DNA of 64,000 nucleotides from Polytrichum commune (Eukaryota; Streptophyta; Polytrichopsida; Polytrichales; Polytrichaceae). Numbering within the stretch: position 1 is the first letter of the stretch; each line of letters starts with the position of its first letter. Shown piece after piece: positions 47,461-59,204 of the stretch. The notes beneath the pieces are model-generated. The model saw only the letters and a program-made list of their open reading frames with translations. It was not told the origin of the DNA and ran no database searches. Location: contig OX485804.1 in NCBI GenBank assembly GCA_950295325.1, forward strand, positions 34,410,001 to 34,474,000, given 5' to 3'. Made by a program: the position numbers and the translations under genes.

Positions 47461-48265
47461 GACTAACCATGAAACTGTTACAATCATTCCTCCTGATGAA
47501 TGCCTCGTACTAAATTTTGTGAGAAATCTTTCGCTATTGTGTACGTATGATGCAATATAAGCTTAGTGAATTTGAAGGGGCTGATTTTTTAACCACCATG
47601 CTGTGTTTCTCACATTGATTGGACACGAAATTAGTAAGCGTCGCACTCACCAGTTGAAGATATAAATACAATAAGACAATGGCCTTCTACATATGCTTTG
47701 GCAAGGATCCCATCCTGAAGGCATTGTTGGGTGACAAAAACCTTTCACAGTTAGACAAGTGTTATTTGGTTACTTTTTTTTTATTGGACACCTATATTTC
47801 AATGGAAATATGGTTTGAATTAGCTCCAAGAAAGGATCCCAAAAAGCTATGTGTTTAAGAGAGATTAAATTGTGTGCTCAGAGTATGATATTCATGCTAA
47901 GTTCAGTATTCAACATGATTGGGGAACATGTATGGCGATTTAACAAGCATGAAAACCTTTTCTTTGATAATGAATAAGATGCTCATACGAGCTCCCAAAA
48001 TTAAAAGGGAAGTGGTTACAACCTCGATGTGGATTTGTTAGCCATCTTGTACTTATCACATATATTATACCCTAGCAAGAAAAGTGATCAGTTAACTCCC
48101 ATCTACCTTATAAACAAGATCCTTTTATCGGCATTGTGCATTATGCCTACTGCAAAGACATTGTGATCTCAAAATTGATTGCATACCACTTCATATCAAG
48201 GTACTCAAAAACTTGTGTTACACCCCACACTTGTGGTAAAGTGACAGAACCTCATTTTCACACAA
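47461..48265. other. No gene recognised
   Basis: AT-rich DNA. A GTTATTTGGTTACTTTTTTT fragment and ACACCTATATTTC near 47,760-47,800 recall the tail of the CCGGTT-motif units on the other strand. Confidence 0.4.
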
Positions 48266-48269
48266 ATGT

Positions 48270-48700
48270 CTACACTAAAAATATCCTACATCTATCAATT
48301 AGTCCTCTGTCAATGATAATTTCTGCTCCTCGTGACTCATCAAATCCCTCAAACACAAACACCTCAAAAACACGATGTTGTAGAAGGTGTTCACTGGCTT
48401 TTTCCGACTCCCAGCAACCCAATGTCCTTCTGAGGTCACCTACTTGTACCCATCTATCCAGCTTCGCATATCCCACTTCCCGTAAGAAAACAGAAGCCCC
48501 AGAAACGGGCAAAATAATTTCCAATTCTCTAAACATCTCACTACTTTACACAGCCCCCTGTACCAAAAACACTAATTTGTAACAGCTCAATCTCTGTCCA
48601 CCATTTCCAAATTCTTCTTTAGGAATGCAATGATATCAAATTTTGGCTGAAACAAAGCATAGTCCTCCACAGTAGCCCTCCATGACTTGTGATGTTGGCC
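48270..48700 (-). pseudogene. Possible decayed coding segment, unassigned
   Basis: Minus-strand frames of uncommonly balanced composition lie side by side: one reads HHKSWRATVEDYALFQPKFD and IIAFLKKNLEMV (about 48,600-48,690), then after a frame change MFRELEIILPVSGASVFLRE through VFVFEGFDESRGAEIIIDRG (48,270-48,536). They look like protein sequence with frameshifts and stops. I recognise no family, and the opposite strand is also open (48,136-48,582), so chance cannot be excluded. Confidence 0.25.
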
Positions 48701-49139
48701 ACATTTCATAGTTACATTTCATACCTTGATGTTATCGTACTTTGAGCCTACACATTGCTCACAAAAAAATCATCCTTTTGGTGATACTGGATTTTTAACT
48801 TCTAAAAAGTTGTATTTCATCTTGAATCTTTTGTCTCCAAAAAGAATTCAGATGAGTAGATGCAGATTCTTCAGTGTTGTACATGTTCAAGAGCAGCCTG
48901 TACAGCGTCAATAATGCTGGCAGATGAATGTATTTTCAACCGTGCTCCTGCGTGTAGAGGCTGCAGAAACGCAATTAAACAATGTTGTTAGAAACAGGTA
49001 TTGGGCATGCAACATCCTTGAATCATCAAAAACCATGCAATTCTTTGAGAATCAACCATGAGGTGATCTGATCACCGATAATCTGAGAAAATCTGAAAAT
49101 CTTAATTTGTAAGGTTTGTAGGCCTTATGTGGTTTCTCT

Positions 49140-49420
49140 TCTTGGATCGGACTCCTATATTTGAGTGGTATATTGTCAAGGCTTGTAGTTAGGGAGGAAC
49201 ACCAAAAATGACAATGGTGTTCTGATGAGATCGGACATTGTGGTCAACATATGTTCACCACTTTATGTTCAAAACTGAACACAATTGAGGATGCCTATAT
49301 GTGATCTTCACTTTGACTGCTTCTAACTTTTGCAACTCAACTCGGATTCTTAAACTTGAAATTACAATCTTCATGACACGCAAATGCTAATCAAATGAGG
49401 CAATTTTCAATATCATCAAA
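49140..49420. repeat. Dispersed repeat family D, copy 2
   Basis: ACTCCTATATTTGAGTGGTA, CAAGGCTTGTAG, TGATGAGATCGGACA, TAACTTTTGCAACTCAACTC and GAAATTACAATCTTCATGAC follow the order of the copy at 9.64-9.95 kb. Confidence 0.6.
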
Positions 49421-49838
49421 CAGCCAAAAGAACTTTGACTGTGGAATTGGAAATGCCCACAGAAGGCCAGACTGTAACCCTATTTTTAACATGATGGAAA
49501 GATTGAAAGTTTTTATCTCCCTGTTCCATTTTCACAAACTCAGTAATCTTCTTTTGCATCCCTGAAATCACTGTAACATTGTATTCAGTTAAGGTATCGA
49601 GAGACGTGTGCTTCCGATAACTATAACTAAATCAGGGTTGGTCCAATGTTCAATTCCATTTTAGATTTGCTAATGCAACACATGTTTCGTAACATTGTAT
49701 TCAATGTTTCAATGTAATTTTTGTTCCTTGGTCATCACCTAACAACACCAACAAAATCTAGAGGTCCTCTGATTAAGAAAAGTAACTGAATAATACCCAC
49801 ATACCTTAAATTCCTAAAGCCAAAACCACTGCAAGAAT

Positions 49839-52323
49839 CTATTGTGGAATCAAGGATATAAGTTGACAGACCCCAACCACCCACTGCAATCCAAAATGGA
49901 ATTATTTACTAATTTTCTTAAAAAAATTGATAACATATATACCTTGGCAGTGACGGTGCATTGGACGAAGCGCTCAGGCTGCAATCTGGAGAAACTGCAA
50001 TACTGAATTTCCAAGCTCAAAAGCTCCATACTTTGAATGAGGAGGCTCTGGAAATCAGGTCGAGGCTGGCTACACACCACCTCGATTTGAATCTCCTCGT
50101 CATCCAACAGGGATCCATGCACTTGGAGCTTCCGGATATAACTGCCTGCAGGGTTGGTGATCTTGGAAGTGCTCAAAGTGAGATTTGTGCCATTAATTGC
50201 CGTCTGATGCATACAGGTCACTAGATCTTCTGAGGAAGATGCAGACAAAGGGGACCCTGTTTCACACACCTTTGGGGTTTGTTGTCCAGATGCTACCCTT
50301 ACCCTAGTGCCAGTGCCTTTATTTTGGTTTGCAATTTTTACTTTGCATTTGCCATCATCTCGTTGTTGTTGTTGTTGTTGTGGTGGTGGTGGTGGTGATG
50401 ATCGTGCAATATCATCAGCACGGATTCTCATCTGGGAGCGGCGCTTTAGTAGCTCTTCCTTCCTATGTTGCAAATCCTTCACGAACATCATGGCGTCTTC
50501 CACGATCACAGCTCTCTCTCGCTGCACAAGACCACATTCATTCTAACACAAGTCACAACTTGCAATCATCCAGAATTAGATCATTTCAGAATTCAAGGCA
50601 TCAAAAGGGGTCATTGAGTTAGACACTAATTAAGTGATACCCCCTCTCTATTGCCAATTCGAAGGATTTTAGAAAAAGGAGGGAAAAGAAACAAGGGATC
50701 CACGTCTGACATGAATGACCAAAGCGAAGTATTATTCCCCCACCATGTGTCTCAAGTGCATGACAAATGCAAAGGAGAAGGTTGCTCTAGACTACTTATA
50801 CTTGTGCACACGATTCCGACCCCAACGCCTCAATAGTGGATAACAATGTAGGTTGAGGTTGAAGTCATTCCCACCCCACCTCAATAGGAGGAATAGGATT
50901 GAGGTCAACTTGAATAGCCCCCTCCAGCTTCCTCTAGCTTGAATATAAGTCTTCGTAGTGAGGTGGACTATTGAAGCTGACTTCAATCATGTTCATCTTA
51001 CTGAGGTTGAGGATGGAATGGGAATGTCTCCAGCCTCAACCTGTATTGTCATTCAATATTGAGATATTGAAATCAAGGTTGAGGTTGGGGTGGGAATTTG
51101 ACCCCTCCCTAACTCATTTTGTCCTCCAAATATTATTGGAGAATGTGGGTTGGGGTTGAGGTCGGGTGGCCTCGATGTACTATGTGTTGTGGGGACTACA
51201 CTACTTGTGTGCCATTTTAGCAACTTGCTACAGACACCTATCCCATATTGGTTCAATGCCCCTGCAAACGGCGCTTTCTCCAATCGTTCGCATGGGACGA
51301 CCAATATGAGATTGTTTTCTTCTCCACTTCTAGTACCCCCATCTTTTGAAAAGAAACCATCTCGTATTGGGACCCCCTATCGACTCTCACCCAGGATAAA
51401 CCAAACTTATGAATCTCAAACACACTTGTCTGTGCAAACTTGGCACTGCAGTTCATTTGTGATGTATTATCAGGTTGAGTATAAGAATGCTTAACACCGT
51501 AACTCACTCACTTACCCACCAACAATCCATACTAACTTGCTGTGGTCTCTAAACTTACGAAAAACTGAATTTGTAGGTCATGAAATAGAAGAGTTCATAC
51601 TTTTGCAGCAGATGGAAGCAGCGACTCCAGAATGTTGTACTTCACGGCCATGTCGTCCCTGCGCTGTCGTTCGCGAACAATATGCTCTGCTTTAGTGGGA
51701 GCCCGAAACTGCTTGGATTTCTCGACTCCTGAATCTGTGGTGTCAACAACAACCTTAGCCTTCTTCGAATTCGCCTTCCTCACCCCAACCATTTCCTTTT
51801 CCTCTCCTGTGCAGAATTTCCTGGCTCTCCTCCCTTTAAAGCAGGCTTCTGCGGGCGGCTGCAAGCTGCTGTGGGTTTGCATGACAGCCTGAGTGGAAAC
51901 TGATGGTGAGAAATTAGGGTCGCATGAAGTTGGTGGCTCAGAACTGAAGCTGTTTTGTGGAGCTGGAACGGATTGAAGCAAGTTCATGAAGGAGCGGTGG
52001 TACGAGGCAGGAGTGGTGGTATTGGAAATTGCAGCATTCTCAATCTCATCGTTAGTGTTGTTGGTGTTGTAGGTGTTGTAGGAATTGTTGTAGGTGGAAG
52101 CTGGAGAAGAGAAGGAAGACAATTCGGTTACAGAGAAGCTAGTATTTGTGACAGGCTCAAAAATTGGGCTAATGTCATCTCGAAGCTCAGGGAGATCATC
52201 CAGCATGTGCAGGCCAATACTGTTCATGTGATCAGGAATAGTGCCGATGTCGGAGAGCTCAGGCAATTGGGTCTGCCACTGAAACATTATGTCCTCGAAT
52301 TGGTAGCCCATCGTTTGATGCAT
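49839..52323 (-). CDS. bHLH transcription factor with C-terminal ACT-like region
   Basis: Three minus-strand exons join in phase 0: 52,323-51,601, 50,521-49,943 and 49,883-49,839 (TAG), giving 448 residues. The bHLH domain spans about 210-275 and is split by intron 1 after the loop (ESLLPSAAK | RERAVIVEDAMMFVKDLQ). The basic region HIVRERQRRDD keeps the H-E-R pattern of G-box/E-box binders. A Pro5-Gln6 tract lies at 284-294. Residues about 368-434 (YIRKLQVHGSLLDDEEIQIE and following) look like the ACT-like dimerisation region of many plant bHLHs. The N-terminal part is acidic and Ser/Asn/Thr-rich, as in activation regions. It should act in the nucleus; target genes are unknown. The open frame extends to 52,347 only through a TTG, so the ATG at 52,323 is used. 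A TTTCTTGCAG just upstream could instead be the acceptor of a further 5' exon. I could not place it in a bHLH subfamily. Confidence 0.85.
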
Positions 52324-53560
52324 CTGTGAGGTGCCTGCAAGAAACAAGCAAAAACCAAATTAGAGATGAGTCAGGTTCCATTCAACTATCACTATTTCAT
52401 TCTTCCTCAAGTTTTTCGCAGCGATAATGCTGTCAAACGTCTGTTTGCAACTTACAATCTAATAAAGTGAATTGATATTCTGTGGCAACAATAATTTTTG
52501 CGGTGAATGTGAATTTTTTACCCTCTGAAAATCGGCCCGTATAATCCATTCTCACTGCTGCTGATGTCATTTAAGGTCAGTTGCATCAGTTTCTCGGTAC
52601 ACACCGTGGACGAAGATTTGAGTCACTTACCACTGGATATATACATGATCTATTTCCAGACTACAAGCTATCAACCGCACCCCATTTTCAATTGCAGCTC
52701 ATTTCTTAAGTTGTTCACAACTGGCAACTAATAGTATTGAGTTTTCAATCGTCAGAAGATACTAATAAGCCTTGGATCGAAGCAAAGGCTCAAAGCGAAA
52801 TGAATGCTCCGGTTGAAGTGACAACTTCAGAAGCATTGCAAGAGTCGAGTAAGGACGGAAGATGATGAGTTTGCAGCAGCAGAACAAATCGAACCTCGTG
52901 TCCACGTAGGAATAATCTTCGAATCCCCTGGCAGCTGATGCGTGGCGTTCGTGCAATTCACACAAACTAACTACAATGTCGACACCTACTAACACCGTCA
53001 CTCTGAGTGAGCCTTTGGCATTTAGCAGTCTAACCCAAAAGTGGAAACGAACTCGTCTCGACCCAAAACTCCAAGACTAGTAAGCTTTAGGTGTCATCAA
53101 AGCACCTAATATTGACTTCTCTTTTCTAAAGACGACCGAAAGCCAGCCCAACTCTCAACACACGGCGTGCTACAATGCAGAGGACCACCAAAACACCACC
53201 ACCGATACACAACTTCGGATTAGAGCTTCATCAAATCTCCCCCGGCTTAACCCAGACTTATACACACACTCCAAGCTTATAATTCTCGTGTTCTAACACG
53301 GTGGTGGATATTAAACCCTGCACTAGCTAGGGAGGATCTACTAGAGAAGCTACAGAAATGAACCAAACCTTCGAAAAATGATTCAGCTGTGTAAGCTAAG
53401 CTTAGAATGATCTTCTCCAAATCCCCCTCCCACTCCCTCGCTTCCCAGCTTTGCACATGCAGCCTGTTATAGGGAACACCGAAACATCATTCATCACCTA
53501 TATATGTTGCTGCTTCGGACGAGAGCTGCTTGTCAAAGTGGCCGGCACAACTTCCCTAAA
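52324..53560 (-). promoter_or_regulatory. Probable 5' leader and promoter region of the bHLH gene
   Basis: No repeat of the families seen elsewhere invades this stretch, in contrast to its surroundings. The minus-strand frame at 52,762-53,001 (79 codons) could be an upstream exon or short upstream frame, but no ATG-to-donor structure is convincing. Core promoter elements were not identified with confidence. Confidence 0.35.
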
Positions 53561-56003
53561 GCTACCTCACACTCACTCCTACATATAGAATGCAACATAG
53601 TGCTCTGTAGATAAATTCCTATATCTGGTAGGCAGCGGTGATGAGCCTGGGGGGATCGACCCTCCTTCCGGATACCTGCAGGGATTGAAAATTCAAGAGA
53701 TCAACCGGTCGACTGAGGGGATGACGATTCAGTCAATGCTTTCTTCTGATGTTGGTTTAGTTTATAAACTTATAACCTTCGAAGATCCGGGCAAGTACGT
53801 CTCCCAGGACACCACGTCTCCCAGGACACCAGGAGCTTATTATACTCTGAGAGATAGATATACGCACATGGTCAGTAGCTGTTTGAATTAGCCTGCACGT
53901 TTTCCTACAGCCTAGCTACCAATCTCTCAATAATCTGGAACCAGGAATCCCGGGGGCACAACCCAGCTTCGCGTTCACATTGCACCCAGCCAGGAGCTTG
54001 GAGCTCCAGCCTGCAGGAAACCTGGAGATATATATAAATATATACATATATAAAAGTTAGCGCGTGACAGGCGAGTTGCTGCCAGTTTTTGATGGATGTG
54101 CTCACAGGAGATGATCATTGAATGAAATTCTTATAATCAACTTTACAACCTCAGAATAAAACACGGCACTGAATCATCCATCATCATGGGTTGGTGTTGT
54201 TTGTGTAGCTCATCATGTGATGAGCAATTGCTGGTGAGGAGGACTGGACTGATGAGAAGGATGAGGATGATCAGGAGTGGTCTACGAGTCTGTGATCTTC
54301 CTGTTGGATGAGGAATCCTCCTATTCCACCACATGCTTCTACTAACCCAAGTCCTAATTGTCCGAAAGTTGCAACCTTTGAGCTGGGCTGGGGCTGGGAG
54401 ACCACTTTTCTCCACCTTTTCCTGCCCTGCTGCATCCACCGATCACCTGTGATCTACCAAGTTTCCAATCGGCGATGAATTCTGCAGGTGAAACTCATCA
54501 TGGCTGTCACAGACTCACATCATGATGCTTTGCTGCCTGTAACTTTTGCTTTGGAAGGTGCAATCCAGTTGGCGAGGGACATCTCTCTGCCTGCTACACC
54601 AAAACAGGGTCATCAGTGTGACTCACATTACTTTCTCCAATGTTTTCAAAATGTCCATAAATACTGCAGTTTTATTAAGATGATTACTGCATTATTGGAC
54701 CATAATTAGTGGAGGAAGCAACTTTTTGTAGTTGCTAAGTAACACAACTTCACATGTTTCCACGTGTCAAAAAGTGAAACTGATTTTATCTCATTTATAG
54801 GGAACTACAAGTTAATGCAAGGTGTCACACTCTATTCAAGCGGTCACACTAATTAACCATGATTGATGCACACCTTTTTTTACACCTAGTATTGCGGTTT
54901 ACCATTTGGAGTGGAGGTGCACGTTGCTGAAGTTAGTTTTTGGTAAGTCTAGTATCGGTTTCGTCAAGTAAGTTACAATGTTATGTTCATTGATGTGTAT
55001 ACTATTAATTTATATTATATCTACACTAGAATATGAAATTATCAATAATAACATGTTGTACGTGATTAAATGTAACACCAAGAAGATTGTGTCTCGTACA
55101 AGTTACACATAACACCAAGAAGATTTATATCAGAAAATTAGAACATAAATGCGTATGTTGATATTGTCGGGCAGCGGTGACTGCCCGGACAAAAAATCCG
55201 CCTCGGCCTTTAAGATTTTATTGTAGTAACTAAATGTCACAATAAAGGAAACCAAAAATACATTGTACTGCTCCATCCACCGATCTACCAAGTCCATAGA
55301 TCTATGAATTCTAGAATCCACTTAGATACAAAAACTTGTTGTAGATAGGCTATGCTGCATGCTCCAAAGGCTAGCCTACTACATAGCCGGTAGTCTACAC
55401 GTTAAGGCGGTCACCCTAAAAAAAGTTATAAAGCCTCCTAGGGCTCATTGGGCCTATGTGATTGCTCCCACTACCCGATTATAGAGATCCTTTTTGGCCT
55501 CTGTATTTATTAGGTACTACGTGGTATATGCTAACCAAAATTAGTAAAGCAGACCAAAATTCGGTGGTGTAATTCATGATAGATAGATAGATAGAAACTC
55601 CAGTCCCTTTTTAGCAAGGGGCTGGCGTGAATAAAGTGTCCGTTCGTAATGCCAATGACCCGATGCCCACTGGACAAGGGGGAAAGTAATTCATGATAAA
55701 ATATAAAGAAGCACAGAGAAGAGATGAATTCCCATCACGTGCTGGGGAGTAAGGGACTCGGAACGACAAGTAAGTTAGGGTCATTCACACAGTCACAACT
55801 CGGCAACATGTAGACCGATTTGCCCTATTTAGCACAAATTGAAGAATCATCTGCAAGAAAGGAACCAAAAGAAAATCACCTTGGGAGAACCAGTACAAGC
55901 TGAGGGGAAATCGAGATTTAATATCCATCTAGGGCCGGACCTATAACTTAACTTTTTATCAGTAACAACATGGTTTACTTGTAAACATGAACGATTGCAC
56001 TAA
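53561..56003. other. No gene recognised
   Basis: Short perfect duplications occur (GTCTCCCAGGACACCA twice at about 53,800-53,832) and a GATA microsatellite at about 55,579-55,595. Open frames under 100 codons show no domain. Confidence 0.5.
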
Positions 56004-56639
56004 GGGCCGGTTCACATGGGATCCCAAGTCCTAACATGGAGGCAAAGTCCCAACTTTTGAACCTCAACAAATCATTCAAATGTGCTAATTATAATTAAGT
56101 CGGACCTTTATTATTTTATGCAAAAATATCATAGGACTTGGGTTGCGAGTTGGGTCTAACTTTTTGCTTGACCCAACTTTCAACACAAGTCTCAAGCCTC
56201 ACCTCCAAAGAGTCATGTATGCTTCCATATCATACGTGGGACTTGGGACCCCGCATGAAGTGATACTACAGTTAAGACTCTATAAGCGTCACCCCTATAA
56301 CCGTTATAATTTCATATATGTTAAGAAAAGTTTACTCCCTTACCAAAACACAATTGGTAAGACTACTGAGTGTTATGTGTTAAGTGTTATAACATGCTCT
56401 ACTCCCTTCTTTGTTAATTGCACCTTTATAAGTGTTAATTTTGAGAAATCAAGGTAATAATATATGAGAGCATACATTTTAAACATATAATCACATTTAT
56501 CCCATATTCTTTGCGAACAAGTCAAGTATTCTCTCTTATTTAAATAGCCTTCCTCTTGTGCACTTTCAAGCAATTTGGGAGAGGAGATGGCAAACATAGA
56601 AGGTTTGGGGTTGGGGTGCTAGTTTGCAGAGCCCTACAT

Positions 56640-56985
56640 TGGGTGCCCATACCCATGCCCATGGGTTTTGGGTGGGCATGGGTGCAATATTATTGTTCAT
56701 GGGTGGGCATGGGTGCAATATTATAATGGGTGGGCATGGGTGGGCATGGGTGGGGCACAATTACACAATTACACAATCATACAAGACACATTACACATTA
56801 CACAATACACATTACACAATTTTTGAATACATGGGCGCAATTTGAATAGCATGGGTGGGCATGGGTGGGCACATGTCATGCTATGTGTGGGCATGGGTGG
56901 GCATGGGTGCGCACATGTCATGCTATGGGTGGGCATAGGTCACTGCTGATGGGCATGGTCTGGGTATGGGTGCAATTAAAAAGGA
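56640..56985 (+). repeat. GGGCATGGGT minisatellite with interposed ATTACACA repeat
   Basis: The motif GGGTGGGCATGGGTG is repeated many times at 56,660-56,755 and 56,845-56,985. Between them is an A/C-rich tract of CATTACACA and AATACACATT units. The strand bias (G-rich on plus) is strong. Confidence 0.8.
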
Positions 56986-57104
56986 AAATGTTGGGCTCTG
57001 CTAGTTTGCTAGTTGGGGCTTAATACTTGATATAGCATCTTCCAAGTGCAATAATCAGGGTCAACAATTAGGCATGTGCATGTATTGTATGGAATTTTCT
57101 TTTT

Positions 57105-57365
57105 TCTTTTTTCTTTTCAGAAAATTGCAAGCAGAGTGTTAGTCAACAGGTTTATGGATCAATCAAGGGTATGGAGATTAAATTTTATTTGATTTTCCTG
57201 TTTTCCCCAAAAAATTGCAATTTTGTAATTGTAAGTAAATTTATTTGTTGTTCAACCACGCATAAGCAATCAAGCTAAGGTATGGGGTTTGATTTTTATT
57301 TTATTTTAAAGAAAATTGCAATTTTCATGATTGCAGATAAGGTATGGAACACAATTTTTTTTCCT
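57105..57365 (+). repeat. Degenerate tandem repeat, period about 100-115 bp
   Basis: Each unit carries AAAATTGCAA(T/G), a T-rich stretch and AAGG(G)TATGG(A/G)G. Three units are recognisable. Confidence 0.5.
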
Positions 57366-57734
57366 TTTTAGGTTAGTTTAGTTGGAAGAATCTCATCAAG
57401 TTACTACTATATATAGATTATTTCTTTCAATTAGTTTAGTTGAATTATGTATTATTATTTGTACTTTCATTTTTTATTTTTATAAAACTTTATGTTCTTC
57501 ATTTTCAGAAATTTTAAGTGTTATTTCTATCAATGTTATTAATCACCAGTATGAATTCTATAAGTGTTACTTGTTATAATTCCATATATGTTATTTTTTT
57601 GCTACTCCCGACCCGTAACATTTATAGAGTCTTGATTGTAAGTCCCAACTTTCATGCTCTCAACGGTTGAGATTCCACGAATTGACCTCAAGTGACTTGG
57701 AGCTTAGGACTTGGGACCTTTGCGAACCAACCCC

Positions 57735-58230
57735 AGATGTGATGTTAAAATCGACACGTCATGTTGGTAAAGTGGTTTTGAAATTTATCATGGAACACAC
57801 TCTCTAGTTCCCACCTAACGACTATAATACAATTAGTGTGGGTTGACAATGAATAGTTTGGATGCACTGAATGACATGTTTAGCGTAATGTGCACATCAA
57901 AAGAGTATGAAACCAACTTGCTTTGTAATAAAGAATGGTATTCATGATAACCAGCTATAGGAACACCCTGTAATAGGATGTTGAAAAGTAGCGATAAAGT
58001 ATAATATTGTCATTAAGCATTTATAGGGCAGATCTGTGTAGTGTAGTCCAAGTCCATATTGAGTACTCTTATTATTCACCTCCAATAAGACAAATTGGTA
58101 TAGTGTTCAAGTGGCCATGGTCGTGGAGCTCGGGCTTACCTTCGACCCATGACCTAAGTTAATAGCCTCCCCACACCTGCTGCTGGTGAGGCTAGTCGAC
58201 GACTCCCACCAACAGGGTTGAGCTCTTTTA
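57735..58230. other. No gene recognised
   Basis: AT-rich DNA without repeats or coding signatures that I can name. Confidence 0.5.
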
Positions 58231-58235
58231 TAAGA

Positions 58236-58330
58236 GCAAGCCCAGTCATTGCCTGCATCTGCATCCACATCCGGAAACAGAAAATGGCCTCCGTCCCGGA
58301 TGCAGCTGCAGATGCAGGTAACTTTGCCAC
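58236..58330. mobile_element. Palindromic MITE-like element P, copy 1
   Basis: CCTGCATCTGCATCCACATC and CGG form an arm whose complement, CCGGATGCAGCTGCAGATGC and AGG, follows after a loop of about 31 bp, with about three mismatches in 23. A similar palindrome lies 300 bp to the right. Confidence 0.6.
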
Positions 58331-58549
58331 TCGTGCCGGTAACACTGTCACACAATCAGTAGCAAGCGGAGAATATCTACCCCGTACCTATGGAAGGCCC
58401 GCAAAATTCATTCAGATACCTTGTCTTATCTAGCAAGGTGCCATAATGATGTTTAACTTATACTGATAGCAATCTCCCTGCATAAGTTGATGTTATGCAG
58501 GGAGGGCGTCCCACCCTACAGAGTTTTTCAGCCACAAATTAAGTTATGC

Positions 58550-58650
58550 GGGACCACTGGGGCCTGGGCCTGCATCTGCATCCGCATAACGGATGAAAAA
58601 ACGCATATGCAAATGCATGTGCAAGGCCATTGGGTTTGCCCTAACAACTT
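58550..58650. mobile_element. Palindromic MITE-like element P, copy 2
   Basis: GGGCCTGCATCTGCATCCGC pairs with GCATATGCAAATGCATGTGC and AAGGCC around a short loop. The GCCTGCATCTGCATCC arm is shared with copy 1, and CAAGCCCA / GGGTTTGCCCT-type outer sequence is present in both. Confidence 0.55.
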
Positions 58651-58740
58651 TATAACAGTGGCAGCGACTGGTCACATCAATCCTGTCATTCGCTCATTCG
58701 TTGTTGCGGTTAGTAATTTCACACGCCTTTATAATTTTGT

Positions 58741-58872
58741 ATTATTAGAAAATCTTGAGCGAGATAATTTCGCATTATTGGATAATTTTGAGTGAGATAA
58801 TTCCGCACTACTACATAATATCGAGCGAGATAATTTCTCACTTCTGGGTAATTTCAAGCGAGATAAATCACT
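58741..58872 (+). repeat. 33-34-bp tandem repeat, four units
   Basis: Units carry GAGCGAGATAATTTCGC, or variants with TGAGTGAG or CAAGCGAG, followed by an ATTATTGGATAATTT-like spacer. Four head-to-tail units are recognisable. Confidence 0.75.
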
Positions 58873-58933
58873 ATGTTTTCACCTTCGCAATGAGTGAGCC
58901 TACATAAAGGCCATGAATTCATATCTCTCTATA

Positions 58934-59150
58934 ACTACACTGAATGTGATATTTTGGCAAAGCTTGCTATGTGGAATTACACAATGCTATATCTATTTAT
59001 TGTACATCTCGTATTTTACCAACAAATGTTAAATTGATAGTTTGGACATTATAAAACATTGACAACTTTACTTGGTAAAAATTTTATTTCATTAGTAAAA
59101 GGATATAGCACCTTGTAAATCCAAATAGTAAGTCACACTAAATATCAAAT
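58934..59150. mobile_element. MITE family M, copy 2 (about 217 bp)
   Basis: It begins ACTACACTGAATGTGATATT and ends with the complement of ATATTTAGTGTGACTTACTA. Internal landmarks GGAATTACACAATGCTATAT and TTTTACCAACAAATGTTAA match the copy at 45.96-46.20 kb. Confidence 0.7.
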
Positions 59151-59204
59151 TTGACCAATTGTCCATGAAGAGTAAGTTGGCATGATCGGTTATAATTCTA
59201 TTCT

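Larger units (their letters stand above)
56004..57734. mobile_element. Non-autonomous element of 1.73 kb with imperfect inverted ends
   Basis: The left end GGGCCGGTTCACATGGGATC, then CCAAGTCCTAAC, matches the reverse complement of the right end (GGGGTTGGTTCGCAAAGGTC, then CCAAGTCCTAAG). A second inverted block inside each end shares AGACTCTATAA with GTCCCAACTTTCA-type flanks (56,275-56,290 and 57,620-57,655). The interior holds a GGGCATGGGT minisatellite and a tandem repeat but no transposase. A target-site duplication is not clear. A separate end of similar type (GGGCCGGTTCACA) faces left at 62,272. Confidence 0.6.

Noticed and set aside
52324-52347. Extension of the bHLH protein by eight residues upstream of the ATG at 52,323.
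   Set aside because: It would start at TTG, and the TTTCTTGCAG here looks more like a splice acceptor or leader sequence.
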